64,000 nt of DNA from CAYQDB01 sp964416195 (lineage in GTDB: Bacteria > Zixibacteria > MSB-5A5 > GN15 > FEB-12): assembly GCA_964416195.1 (NCBI GenBank), contig CAYQDB010000008.1, positions 79,317 to 143,316 on the forward strand, written 5' to 3'. The notes beneath the pieces were generated by a model. That model was not told the origin of the DNA, did not search any database, and worked only from the letters and a program-made list of their open reading frames with translations. Shown here one piece after another: positions 50,948 through 59,089 of the stretch. Within the stretch, counting starts at the first letter, position 1. The number at the start of each line of letters is the position of its first letter. Made by a program: the position numbers and the translations under genes.

Positions 50948-51804
50948 GTAGGAATCTGAATGCTCGCATATTGGTTGCGGCGGTGGCAGTTCCTTCGATC
51001 TTGTGGGTCTCGTATCAGGGTGGGGGATGGCTGTTGGGAATGCTTTCCCTTCTGGCCCTGCTGGGAATCTCTGAGTTCCTCATCAATGAAGGCTTCACTC
51101 CCAAGGGATGTATTTTCTGGCTGGGGTTTGGGGCTACGGTCCTATTGTTGTTGGTCCTGACCGAAGGGGACTTTGTCAGATCGATTTGCCGCCTTCCCTT
51201 CGCGGAAGGAGATAATGCCGTGCTCGGGCTGGCCGCTGTCGTGCTGTTATACACTGTGACAGCCATGATATTCGCTGTCGGCAAGCGCCCGCCATTAGAA
51301 TTGTTTCGCAGTCACAGCCGACTATTCTGGGGGGTGCTTTACATCGGCTTGTTATATCCTATTGTTTTCAAAGTCGGAGGTGGATTTGGCAATATCAGCG
51401 GCGGTGATTGCCTGTTGTTTTTGTTCGGCACGTTGTGGATTGGCGATACGACCGCAATGGGAATCGGATCATGGCTGGGGAGACACCAGTTGGCGCCGAC
51501 GGTATCGCCTCGAAAAACGGTCGAGGGTTTCTTTGGAGGCATTGTCGGCGCTGTTGCCGTGGGGGTACTGCTGTACTTCTGGAAGTTCCGGACTCTCAGT
51601 TTCGTTGAAGTGTTGATCCTTGCTGTCGGCTGCTCTGTCTTCGGTCAGTTGGGCGACCTGGTGGAGTCGATGTGGAAGCGCTCACGAGGTATAAAAGATT
51701 CTTCGCGAATAATACCAGGGCACGGTGGAGTGCTGGATCGTTTCGATTCCCTGCTTTTCGCAGCACCCTTCATGTACGCCTTCTTTCAGTTTGTACGGCC
51801 ATGA
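50944..51804 (+). CDS. cdsA: Phosphatidate cytidylyltransferase
   Basis: Makes CDP-diacylglycerol from phosphatidic acid and CTP in the inner membrane. Seven to eight hydrophobic segments and the C-terminal signature SMWKRSRGIKDSSRIIPGHG, then GVLDRFDSL. 286 aa. Overlaps uppS upstream and the UbiA gene downstream by ATGA each. In most bacteria dxr and rseP follow; here a UbiA-type gene takes that place. Confidence 0.96.
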   Translation: MSRNLNARILVAAVAVPSILWVSYQGGGWLLGMLSLLALLGISEFLINEGFTPKGCIFWLGFGATVLLLLVLTEGDFVRSICRLPFAEGDNAVLGLAAVVLLYTVTAMIFAVGKRPPLELFRSHSRLFWGVLYIGLLYPIVFKVGGGFGNISGGDCLLFLFGTLWIGDTTAMGIGSWLGRHQLAPTVSPRKTVEGFFGGIVGAVAVGVLLYFWKFRTLSFVEVLILAVGCSVFGQLGDLVESMWKRSRGIKDSSRIIPGHGGVLDRFDSLLFAAPFMYAFFQFVRP

Positions 51805-52712
51805 AGCTGCTTGACTTCTTCTTTGCAGCGCGGCCGATGCTGCATTTGCCGATCTGGTCAATCTATCTTGTGACGCTCTCTTGCAAGCAGGAAGCTACCG
51901 GTGGCGGCTTTGGGTGGTCGCATGTCGGCCTGATGGTCGGTCTCAGTCTACTGGCAGCGGGGGCCTATTACATTAACCAGGTTTATGATTATGACTCCGA
52001 CAGGATTAACAGGAAGCTCGGTTTCTTGCAAGAGGGTTTGCTCAGCAAGAGAGGCTTGACAGTGGCGTATCTGGTTGTCTCCGTAGCCGCCGCAGTGTGT
52101 GCCCTGCTGTATTCTTTTGTTATTTTTGCAGTCTTTCTGCAGCTTTTCGCGCTTGGATATCTTTACTCGGCGCCGCCGGTGCGGTTTAAGGATCGTCCGA
52201 TCACCGGCCTGTTGGCCAATGCCTACGGATTTGGGTTCCTGGTGCCGTTTGCTATAGCACCAGAATTTAGTCTCCGCGACGCAGGTCTGTTTGGCTGGGA
52301 CAAACCAGTTTATTTCTTTCTGGCGGTGGCGGCTATCTACCTGCTGACCACCCTGCCTGATCGGAAGGGCGATGAGGCAATCGGCAAGCGGACAATAGGT
52401 GTTGTATTGAGACCCACGATTGTCAAACTGCTTGCCTTTCTATCGATGGTCCTTGCTGCTTACGTCGCCGTGAGGTCCCAGCGAAACTTTCTGATCCTTT
52501 TAGCTTTGGTTTCTTCGCTGCCGATGCTGGTAACTCTGTTCGTTCAGTTGGAGAGGCTTGAGCTTTTTGCCACCAAACTGCCGATCCTGTTGCTCACTCT
52601 CCTTGCGGGATATTTTTATCCCGGTTACTTGGTATTTATCATTGTCTTATTGATCTCCTGTCGAATATATTACAAGAGACGGTTTGGTCTTGTATACCCT
52701 AAGTTAGTATGA
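51801..52712 (+). CDS. UbiA-family prenyltransferase
   Basis: An integral membrane prenyltransferase, 303 aa and about 8-9 TM helices. Both Asp-rich metal sites are present: NQVYDYDSDRINRK (NDxxDxxxD type) and DRKGDEAIGKRTIG. The acceptor is unknown; candidates are a quinone-type aromatic or a glycerol phosphate ether-lipid head group, as in UbiA relatives near cdsA. ATG 51801 overlaps the cdsA stop, giving a translationally coupled operon. The frame is also open upstream inside cdsA but without homology. Confidence 0.92.
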   Translation: MKLLDFFFAARPMLHLPIWSIYLVTLSCKQEATGGGFGWSHVGLMVGLSLLAAGAYYINQVYDYDSDRINRKLGFLQEGLLSKRGLTVAYLVVSVAAAVCALLYSFVIFAVFLQLFALGYLYSAPPVRFKDRPITGLLANAYGFGFLVPFAIAPEFSLRDAGLFGWDKPVYFFLAVAAIYLLTTLPDRKGDEAIGKRTIGVVLRPTIVKLLAFLSMVLAAYVAVRSQRNFLILLALVSSLPMLVTLFVQLERLELFATKLPILLLTLLAGYFYPGYLVFIIVLLISCRIYYKRRFGLVYPKLV

Positions 52713-52716
52713 CTCC

Positions 52717-53223
52717 ATGAGGCGATGTTGCACATACGGTTTTGTTATTCTGTTCGCGGGTTTGGTGGGGTGCACTTCCTACCCGCGCTATCGGACGGGT
52801 GGGCCGGAAAAGCCGCTGCAGAACGTCTGGACGGATGACGAGCTTACAACCAACGATTATGTTCGATTTGGTCTGATCCTTCAACAATATCTCGGCAAGC
52901 CGTATCGAGGGAAATCTATTTTTGTTCGCGGCGTTGACTGTTCATTGTTTGCCCGTGAGGTGTTCGAGCAGTTTGACAAGACGGAGCTTCCGCACACGGT
53001 GCGTGAACAGTACAAAATGGGAAAGGAAATTGCGCGTAGTCACCTTGCCTTTGGAGACCTCGTCTTTTTCAAGACGGAACGAAACAAGGTCTCCCATGTC
53101 GGTATCTATGTAGGCAACAATCGGTTTGTTCATGCATCCACTTCGCGTGGAGTTATTATCAGCAGTTTGAGTGAGAAATACTGGGCTGAGAAATACGCCG
53201 GAGCTCGGCGAGTTCTCGAATAG
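52717..53223 (+). CDS. NlpC/P60 family lipoprotein (probable peptidoglycan endopeptidase)
   Basis: A 168-residue lipoprotein (lipobox LVGCTS) with an NlpC/P60 domain: catalytic Cys in RGVDCSLFAREVF, His in SHVGIYVGNNRF and a third polar residue in FVHASTSRGV. The family cuts D-gamma-Glu-mDAP bonds in cell-wall peptides. LAFGDLVFF is also typical. Sits 4 bp after the UbiA gene and just before uvrC. Confidence 0.95.
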   Translation: MRRCCTYGFVILFAGLVGCTSYPRYRTGGPEKPLQNVWTDDELTTNDYVRFGLILQQYLGKPYRGKSIFVRGVDCSLFAREVFEQFDKTELPHTVREQYKMGKEIARSHLAFGDLVFFKTERNKVSHVGIYVGNNRFVHASTSRGVIISSLSEKYWAEKYAGARRVLE

Positions 53224-53257
53224 GCTCCCATCATCGGTGCTCTCTGAATCATACGTT

Positions 53258-55090
53258 ATGTCACGAGTTACTCCGGAATTTGAACTGAAGTTGAAAAACC
53301 TCCCCATCTCCCCGGGGGTCTACATGTTCAAGGGTGCGGTGGGGAGAATCATCTATATCGGTAAAGCCAAGAACCTTCGTAACCGGGTGCGCACCTATTT
53401 CCAATCACGTGATCGTCTCGATTCCAAGACAAGTCGAATGGTTTCGCAGGTTGTCGATTTGGATCTTATGGAAACCCGCAACGATATCGAAGCTTTGATT
53501 CTTGAGGCCAACCTTGTACACGAGTACAAACCGCGCTACAATATCTCGCTTAAGGATGACAAGCACTTCCCGTATATCAAGATTACCACCAACGAGCCTT
53601 TCCCGCGTGTTTTGGTTGTTAGGAAACTGGCCAAGGACGGCGCGACTTATTTTGGGCCGTACACCAATGCCAAAGCAATGCGTAAAACGATCTCGTTTTT
53701 AACGGCCCTTTTCAATATTCGCACCTGTAACTTGACGATTCCACATCCCCAGGGGAAAGCGCAGAAGGTCTGTCTTGACTATCATATCAAGAGATGTGGT
53801 GGCCCGTGCGAAGGATTGCAGACTGAGGAGGAGTACGGGGAGCAGGTTGAGTCACTTATTCTGGCGTTATCCGGGAAGTCTCAGAAGTTGATTAACCGTC
53901 TCACCGAAAAGATGCAGCATGCCTCTGAAGCGATGGAGTTTGAGGAAGCAGCCTCATATCGCGATCAGATTGAGGCTATCAGGTCGGTGATGAGAAAGCA
54001 AAGCGTCGATATCGGCGAATGCGTGGACCGTGATGTTGTCTCCATTGCCCGTGAAGAAAAAGATGCGGTGGCGGTTGTTATGCAAATTCGCGAGGGGGTG
54101 CTCATCGGCCGGCAGGATTTTCAACTGGTGGGCCATGTTGACGACAGTGATGAAACTGTGCTGGAAACATTTCTAACGCAGTATTACAATCATCAACCCA
54201 ACCTCCCAGAGCAGATCTTTCTGCCGTTTCATCTGCCTGATACCAAGCTCATGGAAGGCTGGCTGAAGCAGGTGAAGGGTTCGAGAGTTGCCGTCGTTAC
54301 ACCAAAGATCGGACCGAAGGTAAAACTCGTCGATCTGGCGGCGCGCAATGCGCGGCTTCTGCTGGACGAGCTACTCATCCAGAAAAGAAAGCAGATGGAA
54401 CGGACCAGTAAGATGGTCGCCGGCCTCAAAGATGAACTGAAACTTCCCCGTGCCCCACGTCGCATTGTCTGCTTTGATATTTCCAATACGGGTGAAACAG
54501 ACGCTGTCGGTTCGTGCATCTATTTTGAAAACGCACGGCCGAAAAAAACGGGTTACCGTCATTTCAAGATAAAGGGAGTCACGGGACAGGATGATTTCAA
54601 GATGATGCGGGAGGTGATCGGGCGTTACTTCCATCGCATCAACGAGGAACAATCTGAACCGCCGGATTTGGTGGTGGTGGACGGTGGCAAGGGACAACTG
54701 TCGGCAGCGCTGGCTGAACTAGCTTTTCTCGGCTTTGATGACCAGCCGGTTCTGGCTCTGGCGAAACGACTGGAGGAAGTTTTCCTGCCGGGAACCTCGG
54801 ACTCCATCGTCATAAACAGAAGTTCCCCGGCGCTGATTCTGTTGAAGCAGCTTCGGGATGAAGCGCACCGCTTTGCCATAACCTACGGTCGCAAGGTGCG
54901 CACCAAGCGCACTATCAAATCTGCTTTGGACGATATTCCCGGCATCGGCCCAGCTAAGAGAGAGCTGCTGTTTAAGACTTTTGGGTCGGTGGATCGCATC
55001 AAGCAGTCTTCTGTTGATGAACTGACAAAGATAAAGGGCATAAGTCCTAAGCTGGCCCAACAAATTCTAAGAGCTTTGTCAAACCGGTAG
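53258..55090 (+). CDS. uvrC: UvrABC system protein C
   Basis: Makes the dual incisions in nucleotide excision repair. A GIY-YIG domain (PGVYMFKGAVGRIIYIGKAK) is followed by a UvrB-binding motif (MEFEEAASYRDQIEAI), an RNase-H-like endonuclease domain (CFDISNTGETDAVGSCIYFE) and tandem helix-hairpin-helix motifs (DIPGIGPAKRELLFKTFGS, IKGISPKLAQQI). The length is 610 aa from ATG 53258. The frame is open to 53171 within the nlpC gene, but the extra residues lack family counterparts. No clear ribosome site, so it may be coupled to nlpC. Confidence 0.97.
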   Translation: MSRVTPEFELKLKNLPISPGVYMFKGAVGRIIYIGKAKNLRNRVRTYFQSRDRLDSKTSRMVSQVVDLDLMETRNDIEALILEANLVHEYKPRYNISLKDDKHFPYIKITTNEPFPRVLVVRKLAKDGATYFGPYTNAKAMRKTISFLTALFNIRTCNLTIPHPQGKAQKVCLDYHIKRCGGPCEGLQTEEEYGEQVESLILALSGKSQKLINRLTEKMQHASEAMEFEEAASYRDQIEAIRSVMRKQSVDIGECVDRDVVSIAREEKDAVAVVMQIREGVLIGRQDFQLVGHVDDSDETVLETFLTQYYNHQPNLPEQIFLPFHLPDTKLMEGWLKQVKGSRVAVVTPKIGPKVKLVDLAARNARLLLDELLIQKRKQMERTSKMVAGLKDELKLPRAPRRIVCFDISNTGETDAVGSCIYFENARPKKTGYRHFKIKGVTGQDDFKMMREVIGRYFHRINEEQSEPPDLVVVDGGKGQLSAALAELAFLGFDDQPVLALAKRLEEVFLPGTSDSIVINRSSPALILLKQLRDEAHRFAITYGRKVRTKRTIKSALDDIPGIGPAKRELLFKTFGSVDRIKQSSVDELTKIKGISPKLAQQILRALSNR

Positions 55091-55094
55091 AGCA

Positions 55095-55121
55095 GTAGGG
55101 CAGGATCCATGCGATCCTGCC
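55095..55121. repeat. Hairpin repeat, family C
   Basis: GGCAGGATC (55099-55107) and GATCCTGCC (55113-55121) form a 9-bp stem. Nearly the same element recurs at 56533-56559, followed in both cases by ACTTGG. Confidence 0.8.
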
Positions 55122-55216
55122 ACTTGGCACTAAGATAAAAGGTATAAGCCACCATTGGAACAGTTGTACAGTGACAATCACGAATTTGAAGAGGGTCACC
55201 TGACCGACAGTTATTA

Positions 55217-55347
55217 TTCCCCTCTTCAGAGGGGTGCCCGAAGGGTGGGGTATGTTCCTGCGTACGAGTGATTACACACCCCCGAATCCCCTCTCAAGAG
55301 GGGACTTTTGTCGAGCCACCCGTCGGAACCGCAGGGGTTCCGACCTA
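55217..55347. repeat. Compound repeat: family D followed by family A half-type
   Basis: CCCCTCTTCAGAGGGG, TGCCCGAAGGGTGGGGT, a spacer, ACACACCCC and CCCCTCTCAAGAGGGG, then GTCGGAACC/GGTTCCGAC (55322-55330 with 55336-55344) and CTAC. The same order recurs in shortened form at 56572-56684. Confidence 0.8.
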
Positions 55348-55393
55348 CAGTAATGCTTACGATGCTCCCAGTGTTATAACCACAGGTGCATAA

Positions 55394-55550
55394 CGAGAGC
55401 ATACCTGGAGTTAAAGCATCCTATAATCCGCTAAAGGCGGGAGGATGCCACCCGGTCGGTACTTTACGGCTCTCGCCTTATGGTGCTGGGTCTGTACCTG
55501 CTTACATGCATGCGAAAGATGCAGTTCTCCGGTAAAGGGGAACAAGCAGG
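55394..55550 (+). ncRNA. Candidate structured RNA of unknown family
   Basis: Two adjacent folded modules. Module 1: CGAGAGC (55394-55400) with GCTCTCG (55469-55475), enclosing GCATCC/GGATGC (55416-55421 with 55443-55448) and CCGC/GCGG. Module 2: CCTGCTT (55497-55503) with AAGCAGG (55544-55550), enclosing TGCAT/ATGCA capped by a GAAA loop and GTTCTCC/GGGGAAC, a neat three-way junction. Strand is arbitrary. No promoter is evident and I do not recognise the family. Confidence 0.4.
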
Positions 55551-55655
55551 AATTAGAGCAAGGTCAATAGAGAATTTGCGGGGGTGGACAAAATCTCACT
55601 TTACCCACCGCCGGTCAAAGGCCCGGCCCGCGACGGGCAAGTGGTGGGGCACACG

Positions 55656-56138
55656 TTAAAAAACCAAATGGCCCGCATTATTTAGCTCTTGCCCTATGGC
55701 CATGTATTTCTGAGTCGCAGATTGGTATGTTCGTTCGGCATCTTGATATACCTTCCAACTTACAGGGTTATCGTGACCGCCTTTACTGCGCTCATTTAGC
55801 AATCTCTGTCTCTCAACGAGTGCAACAACTGTCTCATATACGGCTCGGGCATATCGACTGAGAATCTCAAAATAATATCTTTCATCTTCATCCATTGAAA
55901 AATTTGCATCACGACCGAATGAGGCAATCTTCTCACTAATACCATTCCATAAGGGAATTAACGACTCTGCATCTTGAAGTAATTGCGACATGGGAACAGC
56001 ACGACCAAATATATTTTTCAGAAAACTTTTGAAGGTAGCTGCCTCTTTGAAAATTTTGTCATGAATTGTGATGTATGCCGTTAATCCATCATTCACCGAA
56101 TAAGCTAGATTTTTGATTTGTTCTCGACAATTACTCAT
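55656..56138 (-). CDS. Hypothetical all-helical protein
   Basis: A 160-residue protein with no signal peptide, no membrane segment and no catalytic motif that I recognise. It is predicted to be nearly all helical (DDERYYFEILSRYARAVYET, VYQDAERTYQSATQKYMAIG). Lower GC than its neighbours. It lies between two repeat clusters, next to a folded non-coding element, in what may be a small acquired island. The start ATG at 56138 has only a weak purine-rich site upstream. Confidence 0.55.
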   Translation of the reverse strand: MSNCREQIKNLAYSVNDGLTAYITIHDKIFKEAATFKSFLKNIFGRAVPMSQLLQDAESLIPLWNGISEKIASFGRDANFSMDEDERYYFEILSRYARAVYETVVALVERQRLLNERSKGGHDNPVSWKVYQDAERTYQSATQKYMAIGQELNNAGHLVF

Positions 56139-56161
56139 AGAGTATACCTAACAATAATTAT

Positions 56162-56199
56162 ACAGCCTGTATAAAACGGCAAACACAGGCTGTTTTTTT
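56162..56199 (+). terminator. Terminator-like hairpin
   Basis: ACAGCCTG (56162-56169) and CAGGCTGT (56186-56193) followed by T7. No plus-strand gene precedes it, so it may instead be part of the minus-strand gene's promoter region or a mobile-element end. Confidence 0.5.
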
Positions 56200-56416
56200 C
56201 TGTATAAGAAGTTGCCGTGGCCCCTTGTCTTGCATTCTAAGCTCTTTCAAATCAACCCTTAGCTGATTGTTCGACAATCTCGAGTGCCGGTTCACACAAT
56301 CCCCGCTTCGGCGGCGTCGAACCGCCATCATTATCATACTGTGCATGAAATAAATGGATTCCGTACAATCGTCAAGCTACATTTATAGTAGAATCTTGAA
56401 AACGAGGCGGATAAAT

Positions 56417-56692
56417 ATGCCCCGAGAAAAAACGATTTATAAGAAGCCCAAGATGATTCACATTCGGCTAAGCGGGGATCTGTACCAGCAGTTAAAGCAG
56501 GTCAGACCAACTTGGTCAATGAGACATAAGCAGAGTAGGGCAGGATCCTTGCGATCCTGCCACTTGGTACTGTCCGGTCTGTACCCCGATGGGTGGGGTA
56601 CGAGTGATTACACACCCCTGAATCCCCTCTCAAGAGGGGACTTTTGTCAGGCCACCCGTTGGAGCCGCAGGGGTTCCGACCTACTGAATTAA
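56417..56692 (+). pseudogene. Fragment of a small DNA-binding-like protein, truncated by repeats
   Basis: ATG 56417 opens a frame whose first ~28 residues (IHIRLSGDLYQQLKQV after a basic MPREKTIYKKPK start) resemble the beginning of a ribbon-helix-helix (CopG-like) domain. From about 56520 the frame runs into the family C/D/A repeat cluster, so the rest is repeat translated in frame. Probably a disrupted antitoxin-like or mobilisation gene. The assignment is tentative because only one strand and half a helix are left. Confidence 0.4.
56533..56684. repeat. Second copy of the family C-D-A repeat cluster
   Basis: Family C hairpin (56533-56559), a shortened family D (TGGGGTACGAGTGATTACAC, then ACCCC and CCCCTCTCAAGAGGGG) and a family A half element (GTTGGAGCC...GGTTCCGACCTAC). 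The same order and phrases occur at 55095-55347, about 1.4 kb away in direct orientation. Confidence 0.8.
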
Positions 56693-56730
56693 GTATTGCG
56701 CGCTGCCTGCCATCGCCTTTATACTCCTAT

Positions 56731-57942
56731 ATGCAAACACAACCACAGACATACACTGTCTCCCAGATCACCCGATTGATCAAGACCACTCTCGAACAGT
56801 CGTATCAGGACATTTGGGTCGAGGGTGAGATTTCGAACTACCACCTGCACTCCTCTGGCCACCGGTATTTCAACCTCAAGGATGAGCATGCGGTTATCAG
56901 AGTCACGATCTGGCGGTCAATCGGAGCATATCTCAAGTTTGAACCGGAGGATGGTCAGAAAGTGCTGGCCTACGGCGATATCAGTGTCTACGAAAAAGGG
57001 GGCAGCTATCAGCTCAATTGCCGCAAACTGGTACCGGTAGGGGTTGGGGAATTAGAGCTTGCTTTCCGGCAGCTTTATGAGAAGCTCTCTGCCGAAGGGC
57101 TATTTGATGAAGACCGCAAAAAGGAGATTCCGCCGTACGTTTTGAAGATCGGTATTGTCACCTCTCCAACCGGCGCGACTGTTCGGGATATTATCCAAAT
57201 CGCACAGCGGCGTAATGATTCGATTGAGCTGGTTATCTACCCGGCGCAGGTTCAGGGCGATGGAGCTGAACATACGATAGCCGCTGGTATTGAGTATTTC
57301 AACAGCCGCAATGATATCGATGTCATAATTACCGGAAGGGGTGGTGGTTCGCTTGAAGATATCTGGCCGTTCAATACCGAGACTGTCGTAAGAGCTATCG
57401 CGGTATCAAGGCTGCCTGTTATCTCGGCTGTCGGTCATGAAGTTGACGTTACCCTTTCTGATCTTGTTGCCGATCTCCGTGCTCCCACCCCGTCGGCTGC
57501 GGCGGAACTGGCCGTTTGGTCCAAGGGGGAATTTCTGGAAGCTATCCGTGCAAATCTGATAAGACAGGCCGGTCTGTTAAACAGCATGGTTGCTGGCGCA
57601 CGTCAGAGTCTGTCAGCGCTTCTCAGCCGGCCCGTTTTCAGGAGACCCTACGACATTGTCCTGCAGCGCCAGCAGTACCTGGATGGCCTGGCTCGACGTC
57701 TGGACACTGCAGGAAAAAACAGTTTTGAAAAGCATAGGAACCGTTTATCTTTGTCTTTGTCGCGGCTGGATACGCTGTCGCCTTTGAAGATTCTTGCACG
57801 TGGGTATTCAGTAAGCCGGAAGTTGCCTGAAGGAAGGCTCATAAAATCTGTCGGGGATATCTCTCCTGGTGACAGAATGGAAACGATCCTGCCCGATGGG
57901 CATGTAGTGTCTTCGGTTGAGGATGTTGTCGGGAAACGGTAG
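56731..57942 (+). CDS. xseA: Exodeoxyribonuclease VII large subunit
   Basis: The large subunit of the single-strand DNA nuclease ExoVII. N-terminal OB-fold (DIWVEGEISNYHLHSSGHRY), then the catalytic region with GIVTSPTGATVRDIIQI, DVIITGRGGGSLEDIWPFN and AVGHEVDVTLSDLVADLRAP, followed by a coiled coil and a C-terminal segment ending SVGDISPGDRMETILPDGHV. 403 aa from ATG 56731. The frame is open upstream through the repeat cluster, but no homologous residues lie there. It overlaps no other gene, and xseB follows after 7 bp. Confidence 0.96.
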   Translation: MQTQPQTYTVSQITRLIKTTLEQSYQDIWVEGEISNYHLHSSGHRYFNLKDEHAVIRVTIWRSIGAYLKFEPEDGQKVLAYGDISVYEKGGSYQLNCRKLVPVGVGELELAFRQLYEKLSAEGLFDEDRKKEIPPYVLKIGIVTSPTGATVRDIIQIAQRRNDSIELVIYPAQVQGDGAEHTIAAGIEYFNSRNDIDVIITGRGGGSLEDIWPFNTETVVRAIAVSRLPVISAVGHEVDVTLSDLVADLRAPTPSAAAELAVWSKGEFLEAIRANLIRQAGLLNSMVAGARQSLSALLSRPVFRRPYDIVLQRQQYLDGLARRLDTAGKNSFEKHRNRLSLSLSRLDTLSPLKILARGYSVSRKLPEGRLIKSVGDISPGDRMETILPDGHVVSSVEDVVGKR

Positions 57943-57949
57943 GAATAGC

Positions 57950-58195
57950 ATGGCTGTCAGAAAAAAGCCGAGGGATTTTGAGTCGGCGATTGAGAGACTC
58001 GAGGAAATTACGGACAAATTGGAAGCAGGCGAGACGTCGCTTGAAGATTCGATAAGTCTATATACGGAGGGGCTTGAGATTGTTAAGTACTGTGAGAAAG
58101 AACTGGTTGGAGCAGAAAAGAAAATCAAGATAATCCGCGAAAAAAACGATCTGCTATCCGAGGAAGAATTTGATAAAGAAACAGGGGGCGAATAA
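57950..58195 (+). CDS. xseB: Exodeoxyribonuclease VII small subunit
   Basis: An 81-residue helical subunit that binds the XseA coiled coil. DFESAIERLEEITDKLEAGE and SLEDSISLYTEGLEIVKYCE match the family over its whole length. ATG 57950 is preceded by AGGA. Its stop overlaps the ispA start (TAATG). Confidence 0.95.
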   Translation: MAVRKKPRDFESAIERLEEITDKLEAGETSLEDSISLYTEGLEIVKYCEKELVGAEKKIKIIREKNDLLSEEEFDKETGGE

Positions 58196-59079
58196 TGCCG
58201 GCTCAAACAATGGATGTCCAACTTTACTTGCAAGAAAAGCGACAACTCGTTGACCAGCTTCTTGATAGGCATCTCCCATCCGCCGCGGTGGAGCCGAGAT
58301 CGCTCCACGCTGCAATGCGATACTCAGTCATGGCCGGTGGAAAGCGTCTGCGACCGATTCTCGCCTTGACTGCATATGAGTACTGTGGGGGAGACATCAC
58401 GAGTGAAGATCGGTTGATCCATTATGCAGCGGCGGCGCTGGAGATGGTTCACACTTACTCCTTGATCCACGATGATCTGCCCTGTATGGACGACGACGAT
58501 CTGCGGCGGGGCAAGCCCACCTGTCACAAAAAGTTTGGTGAGGCTGTTGCCGTGCTGGCAGGAGATGCCCTTCATGATCTCGCCTTCGGTTTGATTGCCC
58601 AAACTGGTTCGGCTCAGGCGGTGACGGAGTTGGCGCAAGCGATCGGTACCGGAGGTATGCTGGGCGGTCAGATCGCTGATGTGGAGGCGGAAGGTCGGGA
58701 TGTTTCCCGCGATGATATTGTGTATATCCACAAGCGAAAGACCGCTGCCCTCATCCGGTGTTCGGTAAGGCTCGGCGCTATCCTGGCTGGAGCGGATACA
58801 AAACTGCTGTCAAGGCTTACAACGTATGGGGAGAAAGTCGGTCTTGCGTTTCAGATAATCGATGACATCCTTGATATCGAGGGGAACCGGAAATTGCTGG
58901 GAAAGAATACAGGTTCCGATCGTAAAAAACAGAAAGCAACTTACCCTAAGGTAATGGGCCTGGAGCAGGCTCACCGGGACGCGGAACAGCTTATTGATGA
59001 ATCTGTAGCAATCTTTGATACGGGCGATGAGAATATGCTGAAGTATCTGGCTGTCTATGTCGGCCAGAGGCGATATTGA
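58195..59079 (+). CDS. ispA: Farnesyl/geranylgeranyl diphosphate synthase (IspA type)
   Basis: A trans-prenyltransferase condensing IPP with allylic diphosphates. The first Asp-rich motif is DDLPCMDDDDLRRGKPTCHK and the second FQIIDDILDIEG; AGGKRLRPIL near the N-terminus binds diphosphate. 294 aa. The two residues between the second and third Asp of the first motif (DDxxxxD form) are typical of bacterial FPP synthases, so FPP is the likeliest product. It overlaps xseB, and its last ~20 codons are near dxs. Confidence 0.95.
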   Translation: MPAQTMDVQLYLQEKRQLVDQLLDRHLPSAAVEPRSLHAAMRYSVMAGGKRLRPILALTAYEYCGGDITSEDRLIHYAAAALEMVHTYSLIHDDLPCMDDDDLRRGKPTCHKKFGEAVAVLAGDALHDLAFGLIAQTGSAQAVTELAQAIGTGGMLGGQIADVEAEGRDVSRDDIVYIHKRKTAALIRCSVRLGAILAGADTKLLSRLTTYGEKVGLAFQIIDDILDIEGNRKLLGKNTGSDRKKQKATYPKVMGLEQAHRDAEQLIDESVAIFDTGDENMLKYLAVYVGQRRY

Positions 59080-59089
59080 CCTGTTTAAT

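Noticed and set aside
55531..55567. GGTAAA...AGAGCAAGGTCAATAG resembles the L15/J15 phrase of RNase P RNA
   Set aside because: The universally conserved P4 strands (GGAAAGTCC and ACAGAA) are absent, so the match is probably chance.
56158..56346. 62-codon minus-strand frame in the island
   Set aside because: Arg-rich, includes the terminator-like hairpin, and has no similarity or convincing start.
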